Shown here: piece by piece, positions 33,152 to 41,971 of the stretch
Layout of the letters: each line of letters opens with the position of its first letter
How positions within the stretch are numbered: position 1 is the stretch's first letter
Origin: Pseudomonas cuatrocienegasensis
Lineage (GTDB): Bacteria > Pseudomonadota > Gammaproteobacteria > Pseudomonadales > Pseudomonadaceae
Direction of reading: 5' to 3'
DNA length: 64,000 nucleotides
Assembly: GCF_900110925.1 (NCBI RefSeq)
Contig: NZ_FOFP01000014.1
Location: forward strand, 86,221-150,220
Notes under the pieces: generated by a model
The model's input: only the letters and a program-made list of their open reading frames with translations
Told to the model about the DNA's origin: nothing
Databases searched by the model: none
Translations under genes and position numbers: made by a program

Positions 33152-33616
33152 CCGCCGCAGGCGCAACGGACACAGGTAATACGGCAGTAGATTCAACCCT
33201 TTTGCGGGGTACGTTAGGGTCTGTTGCCGTTTCGTTCGCGGCCGCGCCGGAGCCCGTTTTAGCGCGAGGCAAGACACGAGATGCGAAGTTTAGTGAGCTA
33301 AATGAGCCATCGAGAAACGCAGCATCGCGCTAAAACTGGCCCGGCCCTTCGGGTTGCGCGCAAAATCTCGCCATGCGTTGTTGGAGGACTTGGCAAGGGA
33401 ACAACCATTACCTGCGTCCTCCGCCTAGCCTGGCGAGATTTTTCGCGGCAACGCGGCTTGCGACGAAACGGTAACAGACCCTTGGGCGTTCCGGCTGTTG
33501 CATGGTGCCGTCCAGGGCGGCGTACTCCGCCTTTTATTCGTTGCCAGGCAGCAGGTTTGCGGTAGGGCCATTAGAATGCTGGCCTTACGTTGACCTGCTG
33601 CCTGCCTGGAACACCC
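33152..33616. other. Intergenic region between the TRAP operon and the LacI-type repressor
   Basis: This 465-base gap is mostly occupied by the terminal-inverted-repeat element at 33216-33482. The remaining 130 bases before the regulator show no clear promoter motif. No credible reading frame is present. Confidence 0.7.
33216..33482. mobile_element. MITE-like element with terminal inverted repeats, full copy
   Basis: Begins AGGGTCTGTTGCCGTTTCGT and ends with a near-complement (ACGAAACGGTAACAGACCCT), giving imperfect terminal repeats of about 25 bases. Inside are two further nested inverted repeats (GTTTTAGCGCGA with TCGCGCTAAAAC; AAAATCTCGCCA with TGGCGAGATTTT) and a GGAGGAC/GTCCTCC pair. 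There is no coding capacity. No clear target duplication is visible. A deleted copy is at 48214-48264. Confidence 0.7.
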
Positions 33617-34636
33617 ATGAGCCCTCGTCGTCGCCGTACTGCAGAACGCGTCACCCTGTCTGATGTCGCCAAGGCGGCGGGGTGCTCGCTGATGTCTGCC
33701 TCACGCGCCCTGTCGCAGCCCGAGCGGGTGTCTGACAGCCTGCGCGAGCAGGTTATGCAGGCGGCGGCGGCGCTGGGCTACGTCCCTCATCCAGCGGCAC
33801 GGGCGCTGGCCAGTTCGCGCTCCAACCTGGTGGCGGTGATCATCCCCTCGCTGTCCAACTCGGTGTTCGTCGATACGGTTGAGGCCGTGCAGCGGGTGCT
33901 GATGCCGGCGGGCTTCGAGATGATGATTGGCGTCAGCCATTACCGCCCAGAAGAAGATGAGCGCCTGCTGCGCTCCTACCTGGCGCACCAACCCGCCGGC
34001 TTGTTGGTGACTGGCTTCGAGCGCAGCGATGCCGCGTGCACGCTACTGGGCAGCTGCCGTGGCCCGGTGGTGACCATGATGGAACTGAGCGACGCGCCGG
34101 AGGACTACTGCGTTGGTTTCTCCCAGCAGGAAGCAGGCGCGGCCATGACTCGGGCGCTGATCGAGCGCGGATATCGGCATATCGCCTTTGCCGCTGCCCA
34201 GCTCGACCCCCGCACCCTGCAGCGGGCCGAGGGCTATCGCATGGCCCTGCAGGCCGCTGGCCGGCATGACCCAAACCTGGAACTGCTGACCCCGGCGCTG
34301 TCGTCGATTGGCTTGGGTGCCGAGCTGCTCGATCAATTACTGGCCCGACATCCGCATATCGACGCGGTATTTTTCAACAACGACGACTTGGCCCTGGGGG
34401 CGTTGTTCCGCGCCCGTCAGCTGGAGCTGGCCGTGCCGCAGCGCCTGGCCATCGCCGGGTTCAACGACCTGCCGGCAGCGGCCTGGGTGCATCCGGCATT
34501 GACTACCGTACGCACCACCCGCGGGAAAATTGGCGAGCTGGCTGCCGGCATGCTGCTGAGTCTGATGCGTGGCGAGCAGCCGCCGGCGCGTTGCATCGAC
34601 GTTGGCTTCGAGCTGGTCCTGCGCGATAGCACCTGA
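33617..34636 (+). CDS. gntR: LacI-family transcriptional repressor (GntR-type)
   Basis: A 339-residue LacI-family regulator. The DNA-binding domain reads VTLSDVAKAAGCSLMSASRALSQPERVSDSLREQVMQAAAALGYVPHPAARALASSRS, with the hinge helix at its end. A periplasmic-binding-like sensor domain follows (VAVIIPSLSNSVFVDTVEAVQ, VFFNNDDLALGAL, IAGFNDLPAAAWVHPALTTVRT). These features match GntR repressors of gluconate genes. The start at 33617 (MSPRRRRTAERV) is preferred; a TTG at 33590 would add nine residues. It probably binds the AGCGCT sites upstream of and within the kinase-permease gene. Confidence 0.9.
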   Translation: MSPRRRRTAERVTLSDVAKAAGCSLMSASRALSQPERVSDSLREQVMQAAAALGYVPHPAARALASSRSNLVAVIIPSLSNSVFVDTVEAVQRVLMPAGFEMMIGVSHYRPEEDERLLRSYLAHQPAGLLVTGFERSDAACTLLGSCRGPVVTMMELSDAPEDYCVGFSQQEAGAAMTRALIERGYRHIAFAAAQLDPRTLQRAEGYRMALQAAGRHDPNLELLTPALSSIGLGAELLDQLLARHPHIDAVFFNNDDLALGALFRARQLELAVPQRLAIAGFNDLPAAAWVHPALTTVRTTRGKIGELAAGMLLSLMRGEQPPARCIDVGFELVLRDST

Positions 34637-34642
34637 GCCCCA

Positions 34643-34692
34643 GTCGCTACTCCCACGCTCGCCTGCGCCGCTCTGTTATGGGGAGTAGCGAC
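34643..34692. terminator. Stem-loop after the repressor gene
   Basis: Perfect 12-base inverted repeat: GTCGCTACTCCC (34643-34654) and GGGAGTAGCGAC (34681-34692), loop 26 bases. No U-run follows, so it is either a factor-dependent end or a small palindromic repeat. It begins seven bases after the repressor stop codon. Confidence 0.5.
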
Positions 34693-34807
34693 GCCTTGTC
34701 ATGGCTTCATAAAGCGAGGAGCAGCGCTTGCAAGCCGCAATTACCGCAAATGTATTTTCCGGCTAGACTGAAAAAGCGTTAGCCCTATAAAGCCATGTGA
34801 AAACGCT

Positions 34808-35302
34808 ATGCATGTTTATGGAATAGAAGAGCATCTCGCTAAAACTTGGCTGATGTTGGTCGGGGAGTCATTGTGCTTTAGCGCACAAGCCATCGACCAT
34901 TCAGCGCTTGAGGCGCAGCACTATTTCGTCGTGACCCTGCACCCAACACCTAAGGGACATCTGGCAGGTGTTGGACTGGCAATTGCCGAGGATGATGCAC
35001 GGATGCTCGCTAGTCGCATGTTCGAGGTTCCGTTGCAGGCGCTCAGCGCGGCGGATGTGGCTGATGCCTGCGCCGAATTGAGCAATATATTTGCCAGTGG
35101 CGTGCCCAGTCATTTAAGTGGCGATGTGGTGCTTGATCTCGGCCTGCCAGCGCCACTTAGTGCGCAACAGTTTTTAAGTGTCTTGGCCGCCAGTACGATC
35201 AGCGGCAGTTACATCACCCAGCAGCGTAATCACTGTATTCAGGTGATCATTTTCGAGAGTTTGGAAATACCGCCTGCCATTGGTTGGAGTCCGCCACAAT
35301 GA
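34808..35302 (+). CDS. CheX/CheC-like chemotaxis phosphatase-type protein
   Basis: A 164-residue protein with the CheX-like fold pattern. The helix DVADACAELSNIFASGVPSHL carries the E-x-x-N motif used by CheX/CheC to dephosphorylate CheY. The block VVLDLGLPAPLSAQQFLSVL and the terminal CIQVIIFESLEI fit the beta-rich remainder. It precedes a receiver-domain protein by 37 bases, so the pair may form a small signal-and-quench module. No cheA or cheW is nearby. Soluble; no signal peptide. Confidence 0.75.
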   Translation: MHVYGIEEHLAKTWLMLVGESLCFSAQAIDHSALEAQHYFVVTLHPTPKGHLAGVGLAIAEDDARMLASRMFEVPLQALSAADVADACAELSNIFASGVPSHLSGDVVLDLGLPAPLSAQQFLSVLAASTISGSYITQQRNHCIQVIIFESLEIPPAIGWSPPQ

Positions 35303-35339
35303 AACATCAGTCAGTTCCCGCCAGCATAGGGAGAAGCCT

Positions 35340-36242
35340 ATGAAGTTTCTAATTGTCGACGACAGTCGTGCCGTCCAGGCAATTATCAAACGCATACTGG
35401 AAAACACGGGTTACCGTGAGATTGAACTGCGTACTGCGCTGAGTGGTGATGAAGCCCTGGCCATTCTGGAAGACTGGCAACCTGATTTAATCCTCACCGA
35501 TTGGCACATGCCGGGCATGACAGGCTTGGAGTTGCTACAGACCATCCGCCAGTTGGGCATGCACGACATCAAGATTGGCTTCGTTACCACTGAGTCGTCG
35601 GCCCGGCATCTGGATGAGGCGCACCGTAACGGCGCGGTCTTTGTCGTCAATAAACCCTTTAATACCGAAGAATTGAAACAGGCCGTACTCTCGGTGCTGC
35701 AGGATGCCGATGGCTTTGAAAACGCCATCGAAACAGCAGCGCCATTAGCCCCGGTGGCGGCTGCCCAGCGTCCGGGTATTGATGTGACCGAAATTGCCTC
35801 GATTTTGAGCTTGTCATCCATCGTCTGCAAAATTGAGCCCATAGCGCCGGTCGCTATTGAGCACGTCAAGTTGCCTTATGTGATCGGCATCTACAGCGCG
35901 GCCGGCAGCAAGGCGGTGGACGCGGTCTGCTTGATGGACCTCAATGCGGCGTGCATGCTGGGTGGCGCCATTGCCAAGCAGACGTCCGATCAAGTCAAAG
36001 CAGCGATCCTTAGCAAAACCTTGAATCGTGACGTGTATGAAAACTGCACCTCATTTCTCAGCGATTTGTCCGGCATGATCTCGCGCAGTTCTGGCAAGCG
36101 CGGCGCACTGTCCAGCAGTCACCTGGTACAAAAACCGTTTAGCAAATTGTTTGAGCTGATGGGTAACAACTACGGACGGGCTGATTTCAGCATCTCGTTC
36201 CCGGCCTATGGCGACGGTTTTATTTCTGTCCTGCTGAGCTAG
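35340..36242 (+). CDS. CheY-type receiver with CheX-like C-terminal domain
   Basis: A 300-residue protein. The receiver (1-120) has the acidic pair in FLIVDDSRA, phospho-acceptor Asp in LILTDWHMPGMTG, Thr in GFVTTESS and Lys in FVVNKPFN. After a linker (NAIETAAPLAPVAAAQ) comes a C-terminal domain of about 150 residues. Its order (YVIGIYSAAGSKAVDAVCLMDLNAACMLGGAIAKQ... then NCTSFLSDLSGMI ... FSISFPAYGDGFISVLLS) resembles CheX, but without a clear E-x-x-N catalytic motif. The start has GGGAGAAG upstream; an in-frame upstream extension to 35280 is rejected. Likely co-transcribed with the CheX-like gene before and the coiled-coil gene after. Confidence 0.8.
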   Translation: MKFLIVDDSRAVQAIIKRILENTGYREIELRTALSGDEALAILEDWQPDLILTDWHMPGMTGLELLQTIRQLGMHDIKIGFVTTESSARHLDEAHRNGAVFVVNKPFNTEELKQAVLSVLQDADGFENAIETAAPLAPVAAAQRPGIDVTEIASILSLSSIVCKIEPIAPVAIEHVKLPYVIGIYSAAGSKAVDAVCLMDLNAACMLGGAIAKQTSDQVKAAILSKTLNRDVYENCTSFLSDLSGMISRSSGKRGALSSSHLVQKPFSKLFELMGNNYGRADFSISFPAYGDGFISVLLS

Positions 36243-36281
36243 TTTATTCAAGCAAATGGTAGAGCCAAGACGGGTAGCCTG

Positions 36282-37136
36282 ATGATGGGTCTGAGTGGTC
36301 TAGAGCTGGGGATGTTGCTGGCCGTTGCCGCAAATCTGCTGTTGGTGGCCTTGGTCGTGGGGCTGATAGCGTGGATCTGGTTCCAGCCCGACTTGCGCAA
36401 AGATTTCGTGAGCAGCGCAACCGAGGCCGAGACGGTTGCCGCGAGCAACGGTGTATTGCTCAGCGACATGCTCGCAGAGGTCAGCGGCCAGAGCATGGCG
36501 CCCTTTAATCAGGCACTTGACCAAGGCTTCCAACTGGCTTCATCCATAGAGGGTGTAGTCGACGCCAATTACTCCGCCTGGAAAGCCCAGCACCAGCCTG
36601 AAATCGATGCATTGATTGCCACTCGCGATGATCTTGAGTTCAAGCTGCAAGACCTGAAAAGCAAACTCGACCGCGCACACAAAGTGGTCACCAGCCTGCA
36701 CGCACACAAGCGTCAGAGCGACAGTCGGGAGGACAAATTCACCACGTTGCAAGTCACAGTGCAGCACCTCAAGGAGGAGTTGGTGCACCTGCAGAGCCAT
36801 CGTGAGCAAAGCCTGAGTGAAGCGGCGGAACTGCGCCGGCAGTTGAAGCACAACAAACAGCTGGTGCAAGAGCAGCTCGACAGCCACGGTCGCGAGATTG
36901 AGGAACAAAACCGTCTGCAAGCGCTGTTGCGCGAAGAAGCCGAATTGCTCCGCGTGCAACTGGAGCGTGAGCGCGACATTCTTTCGCGCACGCTGATTGA
37001 AAAAGACTTTATTGAGGGTGCGTTTCTGGAAACAGATGCGGCAACCGATCAGTTACTGCAGTTCAAGAGCGACTACGAAGAGCTGCAAAAGGCCCACCGG
37101 CTGTTGCAGCTCAAAACCAGCCACCCCTCGACCTGA
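36282..37136 (+). CDS. Membrane-anchored coiled-coil protein
   Basis: A 284-residue protein with one N-terminal membrane helix (LGMLLAVAANLLLVALVVGLIAWIWF) and a long coiled coil from about residue 110 to 280 (for example EEQNRLQALLREEAELLRVQLERERDILSRTLIEKDFIE). I do not recognise a family. It follows the receiver protein by 40 bases on the same strand. The membrane-plus-coiled-coil layout suggests a scaffold or signalling partner for the two preceding proteins, by inference only. The ATG pair at 36282/36285 is ambiguous. Confidence 0.75.
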   Translation: MMGLSGLELGMLLAVAANLLLVALVVGLIAWIWFQPDLRKDFVSSATEAETVAASNGVLLSDMLAEVSGQSMAPFNQALDQGFQLASSIEGVVDANYSAWKAQHQPEIDALIATRDDLEFKLQDLKSKLDRAHKVVTSLHAHKRQSDSREDKFTTLQVTVQHLKEELVHLQSHREQSLSEAAELRRQLKHNKQLVQEQLDSHGREIEEQNRLQALLREEAELLRVQLERERDILSRTLIEKDFIEGAFLETDAATDQLLQFKSDYEELQKAHRLLQLKTSHPST

Positions 37137-37151
37137 AGGCTTCGCGGGGCG

Positions 37152-38081
37152 TCACGCGCCTTGCTGCTCGGCTTTCTCCCGCGCGCAAATCAACTGGCAC
37201 AGCTCAATAAGCTGCTCGCGCATCCAGCGGTTGGCCGGATCCTGGTCGGTGCTTTCATGCCAGTAGAGGTGGGTTTCCAGCGAGGGCACGTCACTGACCG
37301 GCAGTTCAACGTAATGCAGGTCGTTGCGCCGGGCGAAACGCCCCGGCACAGTCATCGCCATGTCGGTGCTCTGCATCACCGTAGAGGCCATCAGGTAGTG
37401 CTGCGAACGCAGGGCGATGCGCCGCTGAATGCCCATTTTGCCGAGCGCCAGATCGATATAGCCCAGGCCGCTGCGGCGGCTGGAAATATGGATATGGGTC
37501 AGCGACAGGTACTCCTCCAGGGTCAGTTTGTCCTTGGCCAGCGGGTGGCCCTTGCGCAGCGCGCAGACATAGCGGTCTTCCATCAGTTTGACATGGCGTA
37601 CCTGGGGGTCGGTGTTGAGCGGTACGTCAACGGCAAAGTCCAGGCGGCCGGCGGCCAGCTCCTTGGTGGTTTCGCGGCGTCGCGCGAGCATGCTCTCGAT
37701 AACCACATTCGGCGCCAGGCGGCGCAGGCGCTGGAACAGCGGCGGTAGCACCAGGGCCTCGGTGAGGTCGGTCATGCTGATGCGGTAGGTCTTGTTGGCC
37801 TGTAGCGGGTTGAAGGTGCGGCTCTCCTGAACGGAGATGCGCAGCTGCTGCAAGGCATTGCGTACCGGCCCGATGATGTTCTGCGCCATGGGCGTGGGCA
37901 CCATGCCCTGGGCGGTACGCACGAACAAAGGATCGTTGAAGGTCTCACGCAGCCGTGCCAGGGCGTTGGACACCGCCGGCTGGGTAATACCGACAATCTG
38001 CCCCGCACGGGTCAGATTGGCCTCGCTGTAAATGGCATCGAAAACGATGAAAAGATTGAGATCGACCTTGTTCAGATTCAT
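37152..38081 (-). CDS. LysR-family regulator (NodD/LeuO-like)
   Basis: A 309-residue LysR-type regulator. The winged helix reads VDLNLFIVFDAIYSEANLTRAGQIVGITQPAVSNALARLRETFNDPLFVRTAQGMVPTPMA, the version seen in NodD/LeuO-type members. The effector domain follows (TYRISMTDLTEALVLPPLFQRLRRLAPNV, RLDFAVDVPL). It is transcribed divergently from an acyl-CoA dehydrogenase across 165 bases that contain an ATCGG palindrome, so it probably controls that gene and its own. Confidence 0.9.
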   Translation of the reverse strand: MNLNKVDLNLFIVFDAIYSEANLTRAGQIVGITQPAVSNALARLRETFNDPLFVRTAQGMVPTPMAQNIIGPVRNALQQLRISVQESRTFNPLQANKTYRISMTDLTEALVLPPLFQRLRRLAPNVVIESMLARRRETTKELAAGRLDFAVDVPLNTDPQVRHVKLMEDRYVCALRKGHPLAKDKLTLEEYLSLTHIHISSRRSGLGYIDLALGKMGIQRRIALRSQHYLMASTVMQSTDMAMTVPGRFARRNDLHYVELPVSDVPSLETHLYWHESTDQDPANRWMREQLIELCQLICAREKAEQQGA

Positions 38082-38116
38082 GTCCGAGCGCGCTCCGGGT
38101 GGATGTCCATATTCAG

Positions 38117-38131
38117 CCGATCATATATCGG
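38117..38131. promoter_or_regulatory. LysR-type operator palindrome
   Basis: CCGATCATATATCGG: 5-base arms with an AT-rich 5-base centre, between the divergent lysR and acyl-CoA dehydrogenase starts. A candidate binding site for the LysR regulator. Confidence 0.5.
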
Positions 38132-38246
38132 TGATGAATGTTTATACACGATGAGAATAGATTAGATAAATCGGCAGGGCTGTTCTAGCATCATTTTCAC
38201 CTCACCGACCAGCCTCACTTAATAAGCCGCCTAGAAGGTAGTTCCC

Positions 38247-39476
38247 ATGGATTTCGCCTACTCACCGAAGGTTCAGGATCTGCGTGCTCGGGTCACCGCG
38301 TTCATGGAAGCGCATGTGTACCCGGCCGAAGCCGTATTCGAGCAACAGGTCAACGAAGGGGATCGTTGGCAGCCGACCGCGATCATGGAAGAGCTGAAAA
38401 CCAAGGCCAAGGCTGAAGGCCTGTGGAACCTGTTCCTGCCGGAATCCGAACTGGGCGCCGGGCTGACCAACAGCGAATACGCCCCCCTGGCCGAGATCAT
38501 GGGCAGCTCGCTGATCGGCGCTGAACCGTTCAATTGCGCGGCGCCCGACACCGGCAATATGGAAGTGCTGGTGCGCTACGCCAACGAGGCGCAAAAAGAG
38601 CAATGGCTCAAGCCCTTGCTCGACGGCAGTATCCGCTCGGCCTTCGCCATGACCGAACCGGGCGTGGCTTCCTCTGATGCCACCAATATGCAGGCCCGCG
38701 CCGTGCGTGAGGGCGACGAGTGGGTCATCAATGGCCGCAAGTGGTGGACCTCCGGCGCCTGCGACCCACGCTGCAAGATCATGATCTTTATGGGCCTGAC
38801 CAACCCGGACGGCCCGCGTCACCAGCAGCATTCGATGATTCTGGTGCCGATGGATGCGCCCGGCGTCAAGGTCGTGCGCCCGCTGCCGGTGTTCGGCTAC
38901 GACGATGCGCCCCATGGCCACGCCGAGGTCCTGTTCGAGAACGTGCGCGTGCCTTATGAGAACGTGTTGCTAGGCGAGGGCCGCGGTTTTGAAATCGCCC
39001 AGGGTCGTCTGGGCCCAGGCCGTATCCATCACTGCATGCGCTCCATCGGCATGGCCGAGCGCGCGCTGAAGTTGATGTGCCAGCGTTCGATCGAGCGTAC
39101 CGCCTTTGGCAAGCCCCTGGCGCGCCTGGGCGGCAACATCGACCATATCGCCGACTCGCGCATGGAAATCAATATGGCGCGGCTGCTGACCCTGAACGCG
39201 GCCTACATGATGGACACCGTGGGCAACAAGATCGCCGCCAGCGAAATCGCCCAGATCAAGGTGGTAGCGCCGAACGTGGCCTTGAAGGTCATCGACCGTG
39301 CCATCCAGATCCATGGCGGGGCAGGGGTTTCCAACGACTTCCCGCTGGCCTACTGGTACGCCATGCAGCGCACCCTACGCTTGGCCGACGGCCCGGACGA
39401 AGTGCACCGCGCCGCCATCGGCAAGTTCGAGATTGGCAAATACGTTTCCCGGGAAGTGATGAACGCCAGCCGCTGA
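38247..39476 (+). CDS. Acyl-CoA dehydrogenase
   Basis: A 409-residue FAD-dependent acyl-CoA dehydrogenase. Motifs are FAMTEPGVASSDATNMQAR (FAD/acyl binding), VINGRKWWTSGACDPRCKIMIFMG, IERTAFGKPLARLGG and the C-terminal IQIHGGAGVSNDFPLAYWYAMQRTLRLADGPDEVHRAAIGKFE. The WWTSGA and RHQQHSMILVPMD variants are typical of the longer-chain/FadE-like subgroup that includes human ACAD10/11-like enzymes. The substrate cannot be fixed. Its start has AGAAGG upstream. Divergent from the LysR gene. Confidence 0.92.
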   Translation: MDFAYSPKVQDLRARVTAFMEAHVYPAEAVFEQQVNEGDRWQPTAIMEELKTKAKAEGLWNLFLPESELGAGLTNSEYAPLAEIMGSSLIGAEPFNCAAPDTGNMEVLVRYANEAQKEQWLKPLLDGSIRSAFAMTEPGVASSDATNMQARAVREGDEWVINGRKWWTSGACDPRCKIMIFMGLTNPDGPRHQQHSMILVPMDAPGVKVVRPLPVFGYDDAPHGHAEVLFENVRVPYENVLLGEGRGFEIAQGRLGPGRIHHCMRSIGMAERALKLMCQRSIERTAFGKPLARLGGNIDHIADSRMEINMARLLTLNAAYMMDTVGNKIAASEIAQIKVVAPNVALKVIDRAIQIHGGAGVSNDFPLAYWYAMQRTLRLADGPDEVHRAAIGKFEIGKYVSREVMNASR

Positions 39477-39514
39477 GTCATGCCACCTGCATGCCCGCAA
39501 TGGGTGTGCAGGTG

Positions 39515-40894
39515 TTACTGCAACCAGACCTCAACCCGCCGATTGCGCAGGCGCCCGGCGCTTGCATCGTTGGCTGCCACCGGCAGTTCGGCGCCCATTC
39601 CGAGTACCTGCTGCACGTATACCTCGGCCCGCGCCAGCTCACGGCGTACCGCCATGGCGCGCAGGCGTGACAGCAGTTCGGCGCGCGCCGGATCGGCCTT
39701 GGCGTCACCAAAGCCCACCAGCACCACTTCATCACCGCCTTTGCCGAGCGTCTGCAGATGCTCCACCAGACGCGTCAGGTCGCGCTGCGCCTTGTTATCC
39801 AGCTCGGCACTGCCCGGCTGGAAGCGAATATTCACCGACAGGCGCTGGGCGTTGCGCACCAGTGCCTGGTAATCGGCAGGCATGCCTGCATCCACCTGCA
39901 TCGGCACCGTGCGCAAGGTCTGCGCAATAAAACCCGTACGTTCGACGATCGCCTGGCCAGCGCTGCTGTGGGCGAAGCGCAGCAGGGCCTCGGTCCAGGG
40001 GCTTTTGCCGGTTGGCACGGCATAGAGAAACAAGCGGCGAGACAGCGGGTAATCCTCGGTGGCGATCAGCACCGCCTCGGCCGGCAGGGCGGCGGCGTCA
40101 CCCGCGGAAACAGCCAGAGGCTTGGCGCGGCGCACATAGGGCAAGCCGATAAAACCGATGCTCTGTGGATCACGGCTGACAGCGTCGGACAGTTGCTCGC
40201 TGGACTCGAAGCGCAGGGCGCTGCTGCTCAGCGATTTGCCATGGGCCGCCAGTACCAGCTCCTTGAAGGTGTCGTAGGTGCCGGACTGATCATCGCGGGC
40301 ATACACCGTGATCGGCCCCGCTGTGCCGCCGACCTCAGCCCAGTTGCGGGTCTCGCCGGCGAACAGGCTGGCCAGCTGTTCGCTGCTGAGCGCGGTCAGC
40401 GGGTTATCGGGATGCACGATAATGGCCAAACCGTCGAGGGCAATGATCTGCTCCGCCGCTGGGCTGCGCAGGTCGCCCAGGGTGGCAAGGGTTTGGGCTT
40501 CGCTGTCCTTGATCGGCCGAGACGAGGCGGCGAGGTCGGCCTGACCAGCTGCCAGGGCGGTGAAGCCAGTACTCGAACCGTGGGCCGCGATCTCGATCAG
40601 CAGCGCTTTGCCGGTGGCGCTGCGCGCGCGGATGCGCTGCTCGTTCTCGCTGTCCCCCGCACTGACTTCAATAGCGCTGTAACCCTCAGCTGCAAGCAGG
40701 CCCTTGACCAGTGCCGGGGCGAGCTCCGCGCCGATGGTATTGGAGCCCTGGATGCGCAGCGCAGTACCGCCCCCGGCAGGGGGTTCGAGCGCGGCAAACA
40801 CCGACCAGGGCAGGGCGTAGCAGATAAAACCGAGCAGCAGAAAAACCAGGGTACGGCTCCAGGTTTCGTGTTCGGTAGAGGACTCTCGGGACAT
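39515..40894 (-). CDS. Phosphate-binding-like (PstS-type) domain fused to OmpA-like domain
   Basis: A 459-residue protein. One membrane helix or uncleaved signal (TLVFLLLGFICYALPWSVFA) is followed by a PBP-like domain of the PstS superfamily (LRIQGSNTIGAELAPALVKGLLAAEG, AHGSSTGFTALAAGQADLAASSRPIKDSE, YARDDQSGTYDTFKELVL). The C-terminal 110 residues are OmpA-like (SVNIRFQPGSAELDNKAQRDLTRLVEHLQ, GFGDAKADPARAELLSRLRAMAVRRELA, NDASAGRLRNRRVEVWL) and are expected to bind peptidoglycan. No pst transport genes are adjacent. The combination suggests a periplasmic wall-associated phosphate or anion sensor; function inferred. Confidence 0.88.
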   Translation of the reverse strand: MSRESSTEHETWSRTLVFLLLGFICYALPWSVFAALEPPAGGGTALRIQGSNTIGAELAPALVKGLLAAEGYSAIEVSAGDSENEQRIRARSATGKALLIEIAAHGSSTGFTALAAGQADLAASSRPIKDSEAQTLATLGDLRSPAAEQIIALDGLAIIVHPDNPLTALSSEQLASLFAGETRNWAEVGGTAGPITVYARDDQSGTYDTFKELVLAAHGKSLSSSALRFESSEQLSDAVSRDPQSIGFIGLPYVRRAKPLAVSAGDAAALPAEAVLIATEDYPLSRRLFLYAVPTGKSPWTEALLRFAHSSAGQAIVERTGFIAQTLRTVPMQVDAGMPADYQALVRNAQRLSVNIRFQPGSAELDNKAQRDLTRLVEHLQTLGKGGDEVVLVGFGDAKADPARAELLSRLRAMAVRRELARAEVYVQQVLGMGAELPVAANDASAGRLRNRRVEVWLQ

Positions 40895-40995
40895 GAACGC
40901 GCACCAGCGGATGAAAGGTGCGGCGACGATAAGACACAGGGATGACGGATAAATGACAGTGACATGGCGCCGTGTTGCACGACGCCATTTGCCCG

Positions 40996-41808
40996 TCAGC
41001 TGAGCTCGAGCCAGATCGGTGCGTGGTCGGAGGGTTTTTCCATACCGCGCAGGTCGTAATCAATGCCGGCGTCCTTGATCCGCTCTTGCAGCACTTGGGT
41101 CGCCAGAATCACATCGATGCGCAGGCCGCGCTTGGGCGTATCCTCGAAGCCGCGGCTGCGGTAGTCGAACCAGCTGAAGCGGTCATTCACCGCTGGGTTA
41201 AGGTGGCGAAAACTATCGGCCAGCCCCCAGCTCTTCAGGGTCGCCAGCCACTCGCGCTCTTCCGGGAGGAAGCTGCATTTGCCAGTTTTCAACCAGCGCA
41301 GCCGATTAGGCTCACCGATTCCGATGTCGCAATCTTCCGGCGAGATATTGATGTCGCCCATCACCACCAGCGCTTGCTCGGGCTTGAACTGGCTAAGCAG
41401 CAGTCGCTGCAGATCGGCGTAGAAGCGCTGCTTGGCCGGAAACTTGGTCGGATGATCACGGCTTTCGCCCTGGGGAAAGTAGCCGTTCATCACCGTCACC
41501 GGGTTGCCTTGGGCATCGGCATAGGTGCCATAGATAAAGCGCCGCTGGCTGTCTTCGTTGTCGCCTGGGAAGCCCTTATGCAGCTCCAGCGGCGCCTGAC
41601 GCGAGAGCAGGGCGACGCCGTAATGGCCCTTCTGGCCGTGGTAATGCACGTGATAGCCGAGGCTGCGGATATCCGCCTCAGGGAACTGCTCGTCAGCCAC
41701 TTTGGTTTCCTGCAGGCCGATCACGTCCGGCTGATGCTTGTCGATCAACGCCGCCAGTTGATGAGGGCGGGCACGCAGGCCGTTGATGTTGAACGAAACG
41801 ATTTTCAT
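40996..41808 (-). CDS. xthA: Exodeoxyribonuclease III
   Basis: A 270-residue AP endonuclease/3'-5' exonuclease of base excision repair. Catalytic motifs are IVSFNINGLRARP, GLQETKV (metal-binding Glu), YFPQGESRDHP, MGDINISPEDCDIG (Asp/Asn pair) and the C-terminal SDHAPIWLEL (Asp-His). The start at 41808 is the normal XthA N-terminus MKIVSFN; the open frame reaches 41868 without support. Divergent from the acetyltransferase. Confidence 0.96.
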   Translation of the reverse strand: MKIVSFNINGLRARPHQLAALIDKHQPDVIGLQETKVADEQFPEADIRSLGYHVHYHGQKGHYGVALLSRQAPLELHKGFPGDNEDSQRRFIYGTYADAQGNPVTVMNGYFPQGESRDHPTKFPAKQRFYADLQRLLLSQFKPEQALVVMGDINISPEDCDIGIGEPNRLRWLKTGKCSFLPEEREWLATLKSWGLADSFRHLNPAVNDRFSWFDYRSRGFEDTPKRGLRIDVILATQVLQERIKDAGIDYDLRGMEKPSDHAPIWLELS

Positions 41809-41971
41809 GGGGCAGCAGGTCCTGAAACTGTGGCACGAAGCGCGGATGCTAGGGCCTGCGCCCTGCATGGCGCAAGCCGCGTGGCCTTGCGCCAGCGCGC
41901 TGGCGGGTGGTTGGCGGCGGTGCTACCTTGAGCGCACGACCCACAATTACACAACAACGAGGTCACCGCCG

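Noticed and set aside
33216..33482. Possibility that the repeat is a structured non-coding RNA gene
   Set aside because: The terminal inverted repeats and the deleted second copy fit a mobile element better; no promoter or terminator frames it.
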